A stretch of 63,195 bases of DNA from Bacteroidetes bacterium GWC2_46_850. Lineage in GTDB: Bacteria > Bacteroidota > Bacteroidia > Bacteroidales > Dysgonomonadaceae. The notes beneath the pieces were generated by a model that did not search any database, was not told the origin of the DNA, and was given only the letters and a program-made list of their open reading frames with translations. The stretch lies in NCBI GenBank assembly GCA_001768325.1, contig MENQ01000018.1, positions 1-63,195 of the forward strand. Direction: 5' to 3'. Below, piece after piece: positions 43,341-53,640 of the stretch. The position numbers and the translations under genes were made by a program. How positions within the stretch are numbered: position 1 is the stretch's first letter; every line of letters begins with the position of its first letter.

Positions 43341-46300
43341 ATGATTAATACGAAAAACAAAACCATGGGAAGAATTCCAACAAAAAGAGGACTGGCTATG
43401 CTGGTGACGTTTTTTGTGCTCGGCATCACGCTATGTTCGGCTCAAAAGGTGAATCTGAATTTCAGCCAGAAAAGCTTGAGAACAGTTTTGGAGAGTATCA
43501 CCGAACAAACCAACCACACCCTTGCGTTCAGCAAGGAGGCAGTGGACCTGAGTGATGCTGTAACCATCCGGATAACGGATGGAGAACTGGTGCAGGTATT
43601 GAACCAATTGTTGATACCCCGTCACATTGGGTACGAGATCAGGGATAACAAGATTTATATTTTCGATCAACCGGATGCATCAGTGACCGAAGCCGGACAA
43701 ATACCTCCACAGGAGGTGCGTCTGACCGGCACGGTAACCGACAAGAGCGGTGAACCCATTATCGGTGCCAACATCGTTGTTCCCGGCACAACCCTTGGTA
43801 CGGTTACCAACATGGATGGCAGCTACAGTATGACCCTCCCGCAGGGATCGCTGTTGCGCTTCTCCTATATCGGATATCTGGAACAGGAGTTCAGGATCAC
43901 CACACAGACTTTATTGAACGTGCAGCTGGCAGAAGATGTGGCTACTCTCGACGAACTGATCGTGGTGGGATATGGCGTACAACGCAAGAGCGTTGTCACA
44001 GCAGCCATCAGTAAGGTATCTTCCGAGGAGCTGAACGTGACAAGACCCACCCGCGTGGAAGATGCGCTGAAGGGCAAGGTCTCCGGCGTACAGATCACCC
44101 AGAGCTCCGGACAGCCGGGCTCCGATTCCAAGGTACGTATCCGCGGTATCGGCACCATCAACAACAGCGAACCGCTTTATATAGTGGATGGCATGGAAGT
44201 GGGCGGTGGCATCAATTACCTGAACCCGGTTGACATTGCCTCGGTGGAAATACTCAAGGATGCTGCTTCGGCAGCCATCTACGGATCTCGTGCCGCCAAT
44301 GGGGTAATCCTGGTGACCACCAAGAAGGGAGCCACCGGAAAAGCCACCATCAACTACGACGTGAGCTACGGGTGGCAGAACCCCTGGAAGAAAAAAGAGA
44401 TCCTGAACGCCAGTGAATATATGGTCATCATGAATGAGGGCCAGATCAACGACGGCAACCTGCCTCGTTACAATAATGAACAACTGCTGGCGGCAGGAAG
44501 GGGTACCGACTGGCAAGATGAGACTTTCTACTACAATGCCCCGGTACAGAACCACCAGGTAAGTGTTTCGGGAGGAACGGATAAAGGCAGCTATTTCCTC
44601 TCGTTCGGTTACTTCAATCAGGCAGGTATCGTGGGGGGTGATTACGACAAGTCGAACTTCGAACGTTACAGCCTACGTTCCAATTCTACCTATACTATTT
44701 TTGAGACAAAGGATCGCAATTTTCTTAACAACATACAACTGGGTGTGAACGTGGGGTATTCCAGGACCAAGTCCACCGGCATTGAAACCAACTCCGAGTA
44801 TGGTTCCATCCTCGGAAGCGCACTGACTTTCTCACCGTTGGTGCCCGTATATGCCGACGAAGAAACGGCCAAATCGATTCTAGCACTATACCCGCATGCA
44901 GTAAAAGATGGTGATCGCGTATTCTCCATCCCGCCCGCCGGATTTCAGGAAATTGCCAACCCTGTTGGGATGTTGAACCAACCTACCGCAGGCCTGAATA
45001 ATGCCGATAAATTCGTCGGTTCATTCTGGGCTGAGTTGACCATCTTGCCGGAGTTGAAGTTTAGAAGCAGTTACGGCGTGGACCTGGCATTCTGGGGTTA
45101 TGATACCTACACCTTCCCCTACTTCCTGGCTACACAGGGAAAAGATATGCAGTTCAGTACGGTGCAGAGCGAGATGAATCGCGGCTATACCTGGCAGCTG
45201 GAGAACTATTTCTCCTATAACAAAACATTTGAGGATCTGCACAACCTCTCCTTTGTATTGGGACAGTCGGCGGCAAAATATACCTATCGTAGCCTGGGTG
45301 GTAACGACCGCGACCTGCTGGAGAACGACCCGCTCAAGGCGAATATCAATTATGCCATTGCCGACAGGAAGGAAGAACGTACCTGGGGCGGCACAGGCGG
45401 ATATAATTTCGACACTCGCGCCTCTTACTTTGGCAGGATCGATTACAACTACGATGAGAAATATATGGTACAAGCTACGGTACGTCGCGACGGATCATCC
45501 AAGTTCGGTCCTAGCCATAAATGGGGTGTCTTCCCCTCCTTCTCGGCAGGATGGAATCTTACCAACGAAGCTTTCATGGATGGACGCCCGGAGTGGTTCG
45601 ATTACTTGAAAGTGCGTGCCAGCTGGGGAAAGAACGGAAACGACCGCATCGATCAGTTCCTCTATACTACGCTGATGGACGGCGGTCAGAACTATTACTT
45701 TGGCGGCGGATACGTGGTAAACCAGGGAGATCCGACGAAGGTAGGTGAGACCTCCGGACAGATGCAATATGGCAGTTCACCGGGCTATATTCCCAACCCC
45801 GACGTGAAATGGGAGGAATCGTCGCAGACCAACCTCGGTATCGACACCCGTTTTCTGCAAAGCAGGCTCACCTTCTCGTTCGACTATTTCAAGAAGAAAA
45901 CCATCGACATGTTGATGGATCAGCCCATTCCTTCCTATGTGGGTATCGGTGCCCCCATCGCCAATGTGGGTGATATGGAAAACTGGGGACTGGAGTTCGA
46001 ACTCGGCTGGAAACAGTCGGCGGGTGACTTCCATTACGGGGTTTCTGCGAATGTTTCCTATCTGAAAAACAAACTGATCAACCTGGGGAACGAAACCGGT
46101 GAGCAGATTTATCAGGATGCCGGTGCATCGGGTGTGGGGAGTTACGTGAAAGGGATGAACGGGGAGGTATTTCCCTATTTCTACGGTTATCAGACCGACG
46201 GCCTCTTTCAGAATCAGGCCGAAGTGGATGCCTATGTGAATGCCAACGGAGTAAAATACCAGAGCGCGGCCCTGCCGGGTGACGTACGGTTCATGGATAG

Positions 46301-46841
46301 GAATGGCGACGGTATAATCAGCGATGCCGACAAAACCAAGATCGGAAAGGGTATGCCCGACTGGACCTACGGGCTCACCCTTTCGGCCGACTGGAAAGGA
46401 ATAGATATGAATCTCTTCTTTCAAGGTATCATGGGAAACGATGTATTCGACTTTTCGCAGCGGGGTGATATACCTGCCATGAACCGCCCAGCCTGGATCC
46501 TCGATCGCTGGCACGGTGAAGGTACTTCAAATCACATTCCCAGGATGACCACGGCAAACCCAAACGGCAACTGGCGGTCGTCGGACCTCTACATCAAGGA
46601 CGGCTCCTATATGCGTCTGAAATCGGCCCAGCTGGGATATACGCTTCCCACAGACCTGACCAGGAAAGTGGCTGTACAACGTCTGAGGGTCTATGTTTCA
46701 GCAGAGAACCTGCTCACATTTACTCCCTACGACGGCTTCGATCCTGAAATTGCTTCAGGAGGTTACACCACCATCGGGATTGACCGCGGCATCTATCCGC
46801 AATCAAGAACCATCTCAGTGGGAGCCAACATCACATTCTAA
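43341..46841 (+). CDS. SusC-like TonB-dependent glycan transporter with STN domain
   Basis: The protein has 1166 residues. After the signal peptide (LGITLCSAQ) come an STN domain (about 37-115), a CarboxypepD_reg-like domain (about 128-205; TGTVTDKSGEPIIGANIVVP), a TonB box-like DELIVVGYG, the plug (about 215-325; SSGQPGSDSKVRIRGIGTIN) and a 22-strand barrel ending in SRTISVGANITF. It imports oligosaccharides across the outer membrane. The STN domain couples transport to the FecR/ECF sigma switch. SusD follows after 18 nt. The ATG at 43341 is used; ATG 43365 is also possible. Confidence 0.95.
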   Translation: MINTKNKTMGRIPTKRGLAMLVTFFVLGITLCSAQKVNLNFSQKSLRTVLESITEQTNHTLAFSKEAVDLSDAVTIRITDGELVQVLNQLLIPRHIGYEIRDNKIYIFDQPDASVTEAGQIPPQEVRLTGTVTDKSGEPIIGANIVVPGTTLGTVTNMDGSYSMTLPQGSLLRFSYIGYLEQEFRITTQTLLNVQLAEDVATLDELIVVGYGVQRKSVVTAAISKVSSEELNVTRPTRVEDALKGKVSGVQITQSSGQPGSDSKVRIRGIGTINNSEPLYIVDGMEVGGGINYLNPVDIASVEILKDAASAAIYGSRAANGVILVTTKKGATGKATINYDVSYGWQNPWKKKEILNASEYMVIMNEGQINDGNLPRYNNEQLLAAGRGTDWQDETFYYNAPVQNHQVSVSGGTDKGSYFLSFGYFNQAGIVGGDYDKSNFERYSLRSNSTYTIFETKDRNFLNNIQLGVNVGYSRTKSTGIETNSEYGSILGSALTFSPLVPVYADEETAKSILALYPHAVKDGDRVFSIPPAGFQEIANPVGMLNQPTAGLNNADKFVGSFWAELTILPELKFRSSYGVDLAFWGYDTYTFPYFLATQGKDMQFSTVQSEMNRGYTWQLENYFSYNKTFEDLHNLSFVLGQSAAKYTYRSLGGNDRDLLENDPLKANINYAIADRKEERTWGGTGGYNFDTRASYFGRIDYNYDEKYMVQATVRRDGSSKFGPSHKWGVFPSFSAGWNLTNEAFMDGRPEWFDYLKVRASWGKNGNDRIDQFLYTTLMDGGQNYYFGGGYVVNQGDPTKVGETSGQMQYGSSPGYIPNPDVKWEESSQTNLGIDTRFLQSRLTFSFDYFKKKTIDMLMDQPIPSYVGIGAPIANVGDMENWGLEFELGWKQSAGDFHYGVSANVSYLKNKLINLGNETGEQIYQDAGASGVGSYVKGMNGEVFPYFYGYQTDGLFQNQAEVDAYVNANGVKYQSAALPGDVRFMDRNGDGIISDADKTKIGKGMPDWTYGLTLSADWKGIDMNLFFQGIMGNDVFDFSQRGDIPAMNRPAWILDRWHGEGTSNHIPRMTTANPNGNWRSSDLYIKDGSYMRLKSAQLGYTLPTDLTRKVAVQRLRVYVSAENLLTFTPYDGFDPEIASGGYTTIGIDRGIYPQSRTISVGANITF

Positions 46842-46859
46842 TCTTAATATTTTACAGAA

Positions 46860-48389
46860 ATGAAGAAATTATTATACATACTCATGGTGACGCTCCTGAT
46901 TGTAGGGGCGACCGGATGCAGCGACGATTTTCTGAGCGCTTCCTCCACGGAGAAGCAAGAGGGAGGCGCTCCCGCCTATGAAGGAGCCATTCTGGCCAAC
47001 CTGGCAGCAGCGTATCAGATACTGCTGTTCGACAGCTACGCCAATCAGAATTACAACAGCCTTCCGCTGATGTCGGATCTCCGTTCAGATGATATTTTTA
47101 AAGGGGGTGGCGACGCGGGTGACCAGCGCCAGCTATACCTGCTCTCACTTTTTACCTCCACACCGCAGGAACTGCCCGAAGGGTTGTGGAGCATCCTCTA
47201 CTCCGGAATTGCCCGGGCCAACAACGCCATCTCAGCGTGTGAAAACGCCGTGGAGGTGCCCGAAGCAAAGGTGAACCAGTACAAGGCGGAAGCCCACTTT
47301 TTGCGTGCTTACTATACCCACTGGCTCTGGAAGTTCTGGGGCAACGTGCCCTATTTTGAAGAACCCTTGACCACACCACCCTACATGACCAGACAATATA
47401 CTGCCGATGAGATCTACGCCGAGATCATGCAGGACATTGATGTGGCTACAACTGATGGCTGGTTGCCGATGAGTACAACAGGATCCAATACCGGCAGGGT
47501 AAATAAAGCAGCTGCACTGATGCTGAAGGCACGCGTGGTGATGTATCAGAAAGATCAGGCCCGCTATGCCGAGGTGACGGCCGATCTGGCAGAGATCATC
47601 AGCAGCAGTGAATATGATCTGTTTGCAGATTTTGCCGCCATGTGGCTGGATGAAAATGAGTTCAATAATGAGTCGATTTTCGAAGTAAATCACCTCCCCG
47701 AAGGAAAGACATGGGGTAGTGGCTGGCAGGGATATGGCACCAACCTCCCGGCATTTATCTCACCCAATGGATTGAATACAGGCAGCGAAACCGGCGATTT
47801 TAAAGGAGGCTGGGGATTTGGACCGGTACGTCAGACCACATGGGATATGTTTGAATCGGGCGACAGCCGCCGCGAGGGGTCTATCAATCGCTGGAATCCC
47901 GATCAGTATACGGCCCGTTTTCAGGATACCGGCCTCTTTATGGCCAAATATGCAGCCCGCGTGGGTTACAATCCCCAGGGAGACACCGACCTGAACTATT
48001 GTAACAACCTTCGGGTGTTCCGCTACGCGGAGACGTTGCTTACTTATGCTGAGATGCTGACCATGCATGGCCAAAGCCCGGTCGGCGGTATCACCGCCCA
48101 GGCATGTCTCGATGAGGTACGCCAGCGTGCTTTTGGAGCAGCCAGCTCCATTCCTGCTACCACGGAAAATATTAAACTGGAGCGTCGTCGCGAGTTCGTG
48201 GGCGAAGGATTGCGCTTCTGGGATCTGGTACGCTGGGGCGATACCTCACAGCTTACCGAAAACCTGATCGAATTTAATAGCGTGCGCACATGGAATGATA
48301 ACTGGAAACTCCTGCCTATCCCGCAATCGGAGATCGATAAAACGGCTGGTACCGAGTTTGCACTGCAACAAAACCCTGGTTATAATTAA
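46860..48389 (+). CDS. SusD/RagB-family outer-membrane glycan-binding lipoprotein
   Basis: The protein has 509 residues with a lipobox ending in GATGC (Cys20). The SusD fold shows TPR-like helices (LWSILYSGIARANNAISACE, AEAHFLRAYYTHWLWKFWGN), ADEIYAEIMQDID, and the RagB/SusD C-terminal pattern RRREFVGEGLRFWDLVRWGD with LLPIPQSEID. It caps the SusC barrel and binds the polysaccharide at the cell surface. The DSDD-like acidic start CSDDFL is common in surface-exposed lipoproteins. It is co-transcribed with susC. Confidence 0.95.
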   Translation: MKKLLYILMVTLLIVGATGCSDDFLSASSTEKQEGGAPAYEGAILANLAAAYQILLFDSYANQNYNSLPLMSDLRSDDIFKGGGDAGDQRQLYLLSLFTSTPQELPEGLWSILYSGIARANNAISACENAVEVPEAKVNQYKAEAHFLRAYYTHWLWKFWGNVPYFEEPLTTPPYMTRQYTADEIYAEIMQDIDVATTDGWLPMSTTGSNTGRVNKAAALMLKARVVMYQKDQARYAEVTADLAEIISSSEYDLFADFAAMWLDENEFNNESIFEVNHLPEGKTWGSGWQGYGTNLPAFISPNGLNTGSETGDFKGGWGFGPVRQTTWDMFESGDSRREGSINRWNPDQYTARFQDTGLFMAKYAARVGYNPQGDTDLNYCNNLRVFRYAETLLTYAEMLTMHGQSPVGGITAQACLDEVRQRAFGAASSIPATTENIKLERRREFVGEGLRFWDLVRWGDTSQLTENLIEFNSVRTWNDNWKLLPIPQSEIDKTAGTEFALQQNPGYN

Positions 48390-48462
48390 TTGATTTGATG
48401 ATTCAATGATTGGCAAATTAGATGATCATAGTCAATAAAAATGATTTAAATAAGAAGATAAT

Positions 48463-49977
48463 ATGAAGAATATAATAAAACAGATATCGTGGATGTGGCT
48501 GCTTTTCCTGGCTGTTGCATCATGCAGTCCCCAGGAATTTGATGATTATGCCATGAACAAAGTGGCGGTGCTGACCGACAGTGAGGTTTCCTTTACCCAG
48601 ACTGTTTCTCCCACCAGTGATAACATGGTCACGTTTACCAACACGACCGTGCTGCCGGCTACAGGTGTCTACACCATCCGCTGGGATCTGGGAAATGGTG
48701 CCTCGGGGAACAAACCGGTAATTACCGGACTCTACCCCTTTGCCGGTGATTATACGGTCACCCTCTCCATCTATTTTTCAGATGGGAGTGTAGCCAAAAA
48801 AAGTGTTGTGATCAGCTTTACGGAGAACGACTATAGCCTGGTAGATACACCGGCCTACCGGAATCTGACCGGCGGAGCAGACGATGCCGACGGGAAGACC
48901 TGGGTGTTCGACCAGTATAATAATTTTTCAGCCGAAGTGAAAACAGCAACAGGTTTTAATGTATCCGGCCATATGGGACTGGGACCGCAGGGATCACGCG
49001 GCCAGGATTGGTGGGGTGCAGCTGCAAACGATAAGAATGCGTGGGAAATGTACTCCTCAAAGTTTACCTTTATCCAGAACGGAGTGCAGCTTAAAATTGC
49101 GAAAGACGGAAACGAGGGTTACGGAAGAAAAGCCAGCGCAGCCAGCGTGGGTGGATTCAATGTACATGCGACTTCTGGTGATGATGCCATGTTTACTTAT
49201 AGCGGTGGCGACTATACTTTCTCTATTGACGAATCGGGAGAGTACCCCATCATTACGTTGGGAGGCAATGCTTACATGGGTTATTATTGCGGGAGTCAGC
49301 AATATGAGGTCATCTATCAGACCGACAAGGTGATGGCGCTGAGAGTGAACAACACGGTAGAGAGTCAGGACTGGGTATTTGTTTACTGCCTCCAGGAATT
49401 AAATGTGGAAACACCACCCGCACCGAAAGAGCTGAAGGCGATTCCGCTTTTTGAAGACTTTGAGGGAAGTGAGGTACTGGCTTTCAATCTGGATGATATG
49501 GGCGGTGCCACCAAGAGTGCCGTGATTGGAAATCCTGTGCCACTACCTATCAATGAATCGGAGAAGGTGTACCGTTACTGGAAATCGACCGGTTTCTATA
49601 GCAACCTTTCCTTTACTGCATCAAATTACAAGTTTGATCTGAGTACCCAGAATAAAGTCAGGGTAAAGGTGTTTATCCCCTCCTTCAATGACTACACGAC
49701 TGAATACGCCGTAGCCGGTGATTGGATTGCCAACAAAAAGTTGCAACCACAACTGGCCGTGAAGCTTCATAATAGCGAGAAAGGGGGCGATGCCTGGCAA
49801 ACACAGACAGAGGTGGTGAAAGCCAACCTGGAAAAGGACAAATGGCTGGAACTGGAATTTGATTTTTCTACTGTAGCCGATAGGGAGGATTATGACAAGA
49901 TCGTGATCCAGTTCGGTGCCGAAGGACATGCCGGACCGGGATTCTTTTACCTGGATGATTTTGAATTTGGTGAATAA
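48463..49977 (+). CDS. PKD-domain surface glycan-binding lipoprotein (SGBP-like)
   Basis: The protein has 504 residues with a lipobox ending in AVASC (Cys21). A PKD-type Ig domain follows (about 40-125; YTIRWDLGNGASGNKPV, YPFAGDYTVTLSIYFSDGS). The rest holds two beta-sandwich-like regions, the last (about 330-504) ending in GPGFFYLDDFEF, like a carbohydrate-binding module. No catalytic motif is seen. The place after susD and before GH16 matches the surface glycan-binding proteins of beta-glucan loci. The gap to susD is 73 bp. Confidence 0.8.
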   Translation: MKNIIKQISWMWLLFLAVASCSPQEFDDYAMNKVAVLTDSEVSFTQTVSPTSDNMVTFTNTTVLPATGVYTIRWDLGNGASGNKPVITGLYPFAGDYTVTLSIYFSDGSVAKKSVVISFTENDYSLVDTPAYRNLTGGADDADGKTWVFDQYNNFSAEVKTATGFNVSGHMGLGPQGSRGQDWWGAAANDKNAWEMYSSKFTFIQNGVQLKIAKDGNEGYGRKASAASVGGFNVHATSGDDAMFTYSGGDYTFSIDESGEYPIITLGGNAYMGYYCGSQQYEVIYQTDKVMALRVNNTVESQDWVFVYCLQELNVETPPAPKELKAIPLFEDFEGSEVLAFNLDDMGGATKSAVIGNPVPLPINESEKVYRYWKSTGFYSNLSFTASNYKFDLSTQNKVRVKVFIPSFNDYTTEYAVAGDWIANKKLQPQLAVKLHNSEKGGDAWQTQTEVVKANLEKDKWLELEFDFSTVADREDYDKIVIQFGAEGHAGPGFFYLDDFEFGE

Positions 49978-49999
49978 AAATTGATTAAGAGCGTTAAGA

Positions 50000-50025
50000 G
50001 GCTGCCGGTTTAGCCATCGGCAGCC
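50000..50025 (+). promoter_or_regulatory. Intercistronic hairpin upstream of GH16
   Basis: GGCTGCCG (50000-50007) pairs perfectly with CGGCAGCC (50018-50025) around a 10-nt loop, followed by TTCTT. The helix is strong but the T-tract is short, so it could be a weak terminator or a processing site that lowers expression of the downstream enzymes. The GH16 ATG is 13 nt downstream, close enough to influence ribosome access. Confidence 0.5.
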
Positions 50026-50038
50026 TTCTTCAAATGAT

Positions 50039-51157
50039 ATGAGAAGAATGAACACAATATGGATCACGCTTGTCCTGATGCTGGCAGCATGTGGCGGGAA
50101 CGACCCGTTACCTGTCACACCAACACCCGAGGTTGAGGTGAAGTGGGAGATATCTCCGGCAACAACGCTGTTTTCTGACAAGGGAGAAACGAAAAATATC
50201 ATCGTCACGGCGAATGGCGACTGGACGGTTACCTCTAGTCAGTCATGGTGCAGCCTCACTCCCGATAAGGGAGGAAATGGTCAGACACTTTTGAAAGTCA
50301 CTGCCACGGCCAATCCCCAGACGACCGTCCGCATGGCAGAACTCACCTTCAGTTCCGGTAAACAGAGCCAGAAATATACCGTTACGCAGGAAGCGGCCAT
50401 CATTGAGGATCACGTTCCTGCTGGGTACAGTATGGTATGGTCGGAAGAGTTTAATGCAACCCGCACAACCGGTGGCAAACCGGCATTACCCGATACCCAG
50501 CAGTGGTGGTACGAAACGGCCGGACCGGGCTGGGTAAACAATGAAAAACAAACCTATGTGAAAGGGTTTTCAGGTGCCGATACGGTGGCAGCCATTTACG
50601 ACGGAACGCTGAAGATCGTCGCCCGAAAGAGCGGCAGTGATATTCTATCGGCACGTATCAACACCAACAAGAGCTGGACCTATGGTTATTTTGAAGCACG
50701 GCTGCGGGTCCCCGGCGGGAAAGGTACATGGCCTGCCTTCTGGATGTTGCCGGAGAAGGAGCCACTTCAATGGCCCCTCGACGGGGAGATCGATATCATG
50801 GAATATGTGGGTTACGATCCGGGATGGATTCATTCCTCGGTGCACACAAAAGCCTACAACCATACCATCGGCACCCAGAAGACTGCCAAAAGAGAGATCA
50901 AAACTGCCGAAACCCAATTTCATATTTATGCAGTGGAATGGACGGCATCTTATATCAAGGGGTTTGTAGATGGTGTGGAATATTTCCGGTTTAACAACGA
51001 CGGTGCCGGCAACAAGGAGACCTGGCCCTTCAATGTGCCCTTCTATCTGAAGCTGAATCTGGCATGGGGCGGCGACTGGGGTGGTGCACAAGGTGTGGAT
51101 GAATCAAAACTGCCCGCCACCTATGAAATTGATTATGTACGGGTATATCAAAAGTAG
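50039..51157 (+). CDS. GH16 endo-beta-glucanase (laminarinase-like) lipoprotein with BACON domain
   Basis: The protein has 372 residues with a lipobox MLAAC (Cys18). A BACON domain spans about 35-120 (ANGDWTVTSSQSWCSLTPDK). The GH16 domain follows, with the catalytic ExDxxE motif in PLDGEIDIMEYVG (Glu250, Asp252, Glu255). GYFEARLRVPGGKGTWPAFWM is typical of the GH16_3 laminarinase group, which cuts beta-1,3- or mixed-linked glucans. It is presumably cell-surface-bound and produces oligosaccharides for SusC/D. The GH3 gene follows after 53 bp. Confidence 0.92.
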   Translation: MRRMNTIWITLVLMLAACGGNDPLPVTPTPEVEVKWEISPATTLFSDKGETKNIIVTANGDWTVTSSQSWCSLTPDKGGNGQTLLKVTATANPQTTVRMAELTFSSGKQSQKYTVTQEAAIIEDHVPAGYSMVWSEEFNATRTTGGKPALPDTQQWWYETAGPGWVNNEKQTYVKGFSGADTVAAIYDGTLKIVARKSGSDILSARINTNKSWTYGYFEARLRVPGGKGTWPAFWMLPEKEPLQWPLDGEIDIMEYVGYDPGWIHSSVHTKAYNHTIGTQKTAKREIKTAETQFHIYAVEWTASYIKGFVDGVEYFRFNNDGAGNKETWPFNVPFYLKLNLAWGGDWGGAQGVDESKLPATYEIDYVRVYQK

Positions 51158-51210
51158 ACACAAGAGTCAAGATACAAGACAGCTGATTACTGACATCAAA
51201 ACTAAATTAT

Positions 51211-53553
51211 ATGAAGAATTTTTATTTTTTTATCTCTTTCATGCTATTCCTTACTGCCTGCAATGAAGGTGCACGCAAAGGCGGATCAAATCCGGATGCG
51301 CGAGTAGAGAAAAAGATCGACAGCCTCCTGGCACAAATGACGCTGGAGGAGAAGGTGGGACAGATGGCCCAATTTACCATCGATCTGATCGGGAAGGGCG
51401 GTAACGCCTACATGAGCGACGAACCTTTTGAACTGGATCCTGCCATGCTCGACACGGTGATCGGAAAGTACAAGGTGGGTTCCATCCTCAACACCAGCAA
51501 CAACCGGGCCCGTAGCACCGAAGTGTGGGAGAACACCATCCGCACCATCCAGGAAAGGGCGCTGCAGGAGACCGGCATACCGGTGATCTATGGAATCGAT
51601 GCCATCCACGGTGCCACCTACACCGCCGGTGCCACCTTCTTCCCGCAAAGTGTGGGAATGGGTGCCACCTTTAATACCGCACTGATGGAAGAAGGATCGC
51701 GCATCACGGCCTACGAGACACGGGCAAGCAATATTCCCTGGACTTTCGCACCGACGATGGACCTGGGAAGGGATGCCCGCTGGTCGCGCCAGTGGGAGAG
51801 CTACGGGGAGGATGCGTATCTCAATGCCCGCATGGCAGTCGCCTCCACAACAGGTTTTCAGGGAGACGACCGGAATAGTGTCGGCAATCAGCACATCGCT
51901 GCCTGCCTGAAACACTATATGGGTTATGGCGTGCCTGTCTCGGGAAAAGACCGGACACCGGCGCTGATCTCCGAAAGCGAACTCCGCGAGAAATACTTTG
52001 AGCCTTTTCGTGCTGCCATCGTCGAAGGGGGTGCCCTCTCGGTGATGGTGAACTCGGGCATCATCAACGGCGTATCAACCCATGCCGACCATCGCCTGAT
52101 TGCACAGTGGCTGAAAGAAGAGTTGAGCTTCGACGGAGTGGTTGTGACCGATTGGGCCGATGTGCCCAACCTGCTCAACCGTGACCGTGTGGCAGCCGAT
52201 TACAAGGGAGCAGTGAAAACGGCGATCATGGCGGGTATCGATCTGGTGATGGAACCCTACAACCTCGTTTTTTGCCCCACACTGGTGCAATTGGTCGAGG
52301 AGGGCGAGGTGCCCATGGAGCGTATCGACGACGCGGTACGCAGGGTACTGCGGTTGAAATTCCGTCTGGGGCTCTTTGAACGTCCCTACTGGTCACGTGC
52401 CGAATACCCCGATTTTGGCAGCAGGGAGAATGAGTCGGTTGCCAGAGCGGCAGCCGAAGAGTCGATCACGTTGCTAAAAAATGAGAACAACATCCTTCCG
52501 TTGCCCGCCCATGCCCGCATCCTCGTATCGGGTCCAAACGGGAACTCCATGCGCACACTCAACGGTGGCTGGAGCTATTCATGGCAGGGTGAGAAGACTG
52601 AGGAATTTGCACAGGCGTACAACACCATCTTCGAAGCATTGCAACAAAAGTTTGGTGAAACGAACGTGTGGTATGAGCCAGGCGTGACTTATAAGATGGA
52701 GGGGCAGTATTACGAGGAGAATGAGCCTGAGATCCAAAAGGCCGTGGCAGCTGCTGCAGGGGCGGAGTATATCGTTTTGTGCCTGGGAGAGAACTCCTAC
52801 TGCGAAACGCCCGGCAACCTGGATGAGTTGGCTCTCTCTGAAAACCAGACAGCACTGGCGTTGGCATTACAAAAAACAGGCAAACCGCTGATTCTGGTGC
52901 TCAACGAGGGGCGACCCCGCCTGATTCGAAAAATTGAGCCGGGTGCGGCGGCAATCGTGCAGACCTATCTGCCGGGCAACTTTGGAGGCGATGCGCTTGC
53001 TGATATACTGAGCGGCGATGTGAATCCGAGCGGCAAGCTGCCCTACACCTATCCGAAATATGAGCAGGGACTGATTACCTACGACCACAAGCCAAGTCAG
53101 AATATCAGTGGAAAGATGGAGGGTGCGTACGATTACGGTGCACAGACATCGGTACAATATCCGTTCGGTTACGGGTTAAGCTATACCACGTTCGAATACG
53201 CAAATCTTCGGGTAGGCGACACCGGCTTCACGGCAGATGACCGGATCTCCGTATCGGTGGATGTCACCAACAGCGGAAGTGTGGAAGGAAAAGAGGCCGT
53301 ACTGCTCTTCAGCAGCGACCGGGTGGCTACACTCTCTCCCGATGTGCGTCGTTTACGTGATTTTGAGAAAATCTCGCTGAAGCCCGGAGAAACGCAAACA
53401 GTTACGTTTGAGCTGAAAGGAGATGAGCTGTCTTTTGTCAATGAAAAAGGCGAGTGGGTTCTGGAAGAAGGTGAGTTTATGCTGCAGGCAGGAGATCAGA
53501 CAGTAGACATTCACTGTGCAACAACCAAAATCTGGGACACTCCCAACCGGTAA
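51211..53553 (+). CDS. GH3 beta-glucosidase, lipoprotein
   Basis: The protein has 780 residues with a lipobox FLTAC (Cys17). The GH3 N-terminal barrel has the nucleophile Asp314 in GVVVTDWADV and substrate-binding IAACLKHYMGYG. The C-terminal domain has ESITLLKNENNILPLP, and a fibronectin III-like domain (about 670-770) closes the protein (YGLSYTTFEYANL, SVEGKEAVLLF). It should release glucose from the ends of beta-glucan oligosaccharides, probably in the periplasm. It is the last gene of the PUL, and a bidirectional terminator follows. Confidence 0.94.
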   Translation: MKNFYFFISFMLFLTACNEGARKGGSNPDARVEKKIDSLLAQMTLEEKVGQMAQFTIDLIGKGGNAYMSDEPFELDPAMLDTVIGKYKVGSILNTSNNRARSTEVWENTIRTIQERALQETGIPVIYGIDAIHGATYTAGATFFPQSVGMGATFNTALMEEGSRITAYETRASNIPWTFAPTMDLGRDARWSRQWESYGEDAYLNARMAVASTTGFQGDDRNSVGNQHIAACLKHYMGYGVPVSGKDRTPALISESELREKYFEPFRAAIVEGGALSVMVNSGIINGVSTHADHRLIAQWLKEELSFDGVVVTDWADVPNLLNRDRVAADYKGAVKTAIMAGIDLVMEPYNLVFCPTLVQLVEEGEVPMERIDDAVRRVLRLKFRLGLFERPYWSRAEYPDFGSRENESVARAAAEESITLLKNENNILPLPAHARILVSGPNGNSMRTLNGGWSYSWQGEKTEEFAQAYNTIFEALQQKFGETNVWYEPGVTYKMEGQYYEENEPEIQKAVAAAAGAEYIVLCLGENSYCETPGNLDELALSENQTALALALQKTGKPLILVLNEGRPRLIRKIEPGAAAIVQTYLPGNFGGDALADILSGDVNPSGKLPYTYPKYEQGLITYDHKPSQNISGKMEGAYDYGAQTSVQYPFGYGLSYTTFEYANLRVGDTGFTADDRISVSVDVTNSGSVEGKEAVLLFSSDRVATLSPDVRRLRDFEKISLKPGETQTVTFELKGDELSFVNEKGEWVLEEGEFMLQAGDQTVDIHCATTKIWDTPNR

Positions 53554-53573
53554 TTTATATTTACAGAAAGAAA

Positions 53574-53620
53574 ACCGGCTACCTACCCGTGAATAGAGGG
53601 GAGCTAGCCGGTCTCTTTTT
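53574..53620. terminator. Bidirectional terminator between GH3 and the helicase gene
   Basis: ACCGGCTA (53574-53581) pairs with TAGCCGGT (53605-53612), followed by CTCTTTTT on the plus strand. On the minus strand the same stem is followed by a T-rich run (TTTTCTTTC). It can end both the PUL transcript and the convergent helicase transcript. The loop is long (23 nt) but includes further possible pairs. Confidence 0.65.
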
Positions 53621-53640
53621 ACCATCATGGCTCGGCAAGA

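Noticed and set aside
45777-46514. 245-residue frame antisense to susC
   Set aside because: Shadow of a highly conserved SusC barrel; no independent features.
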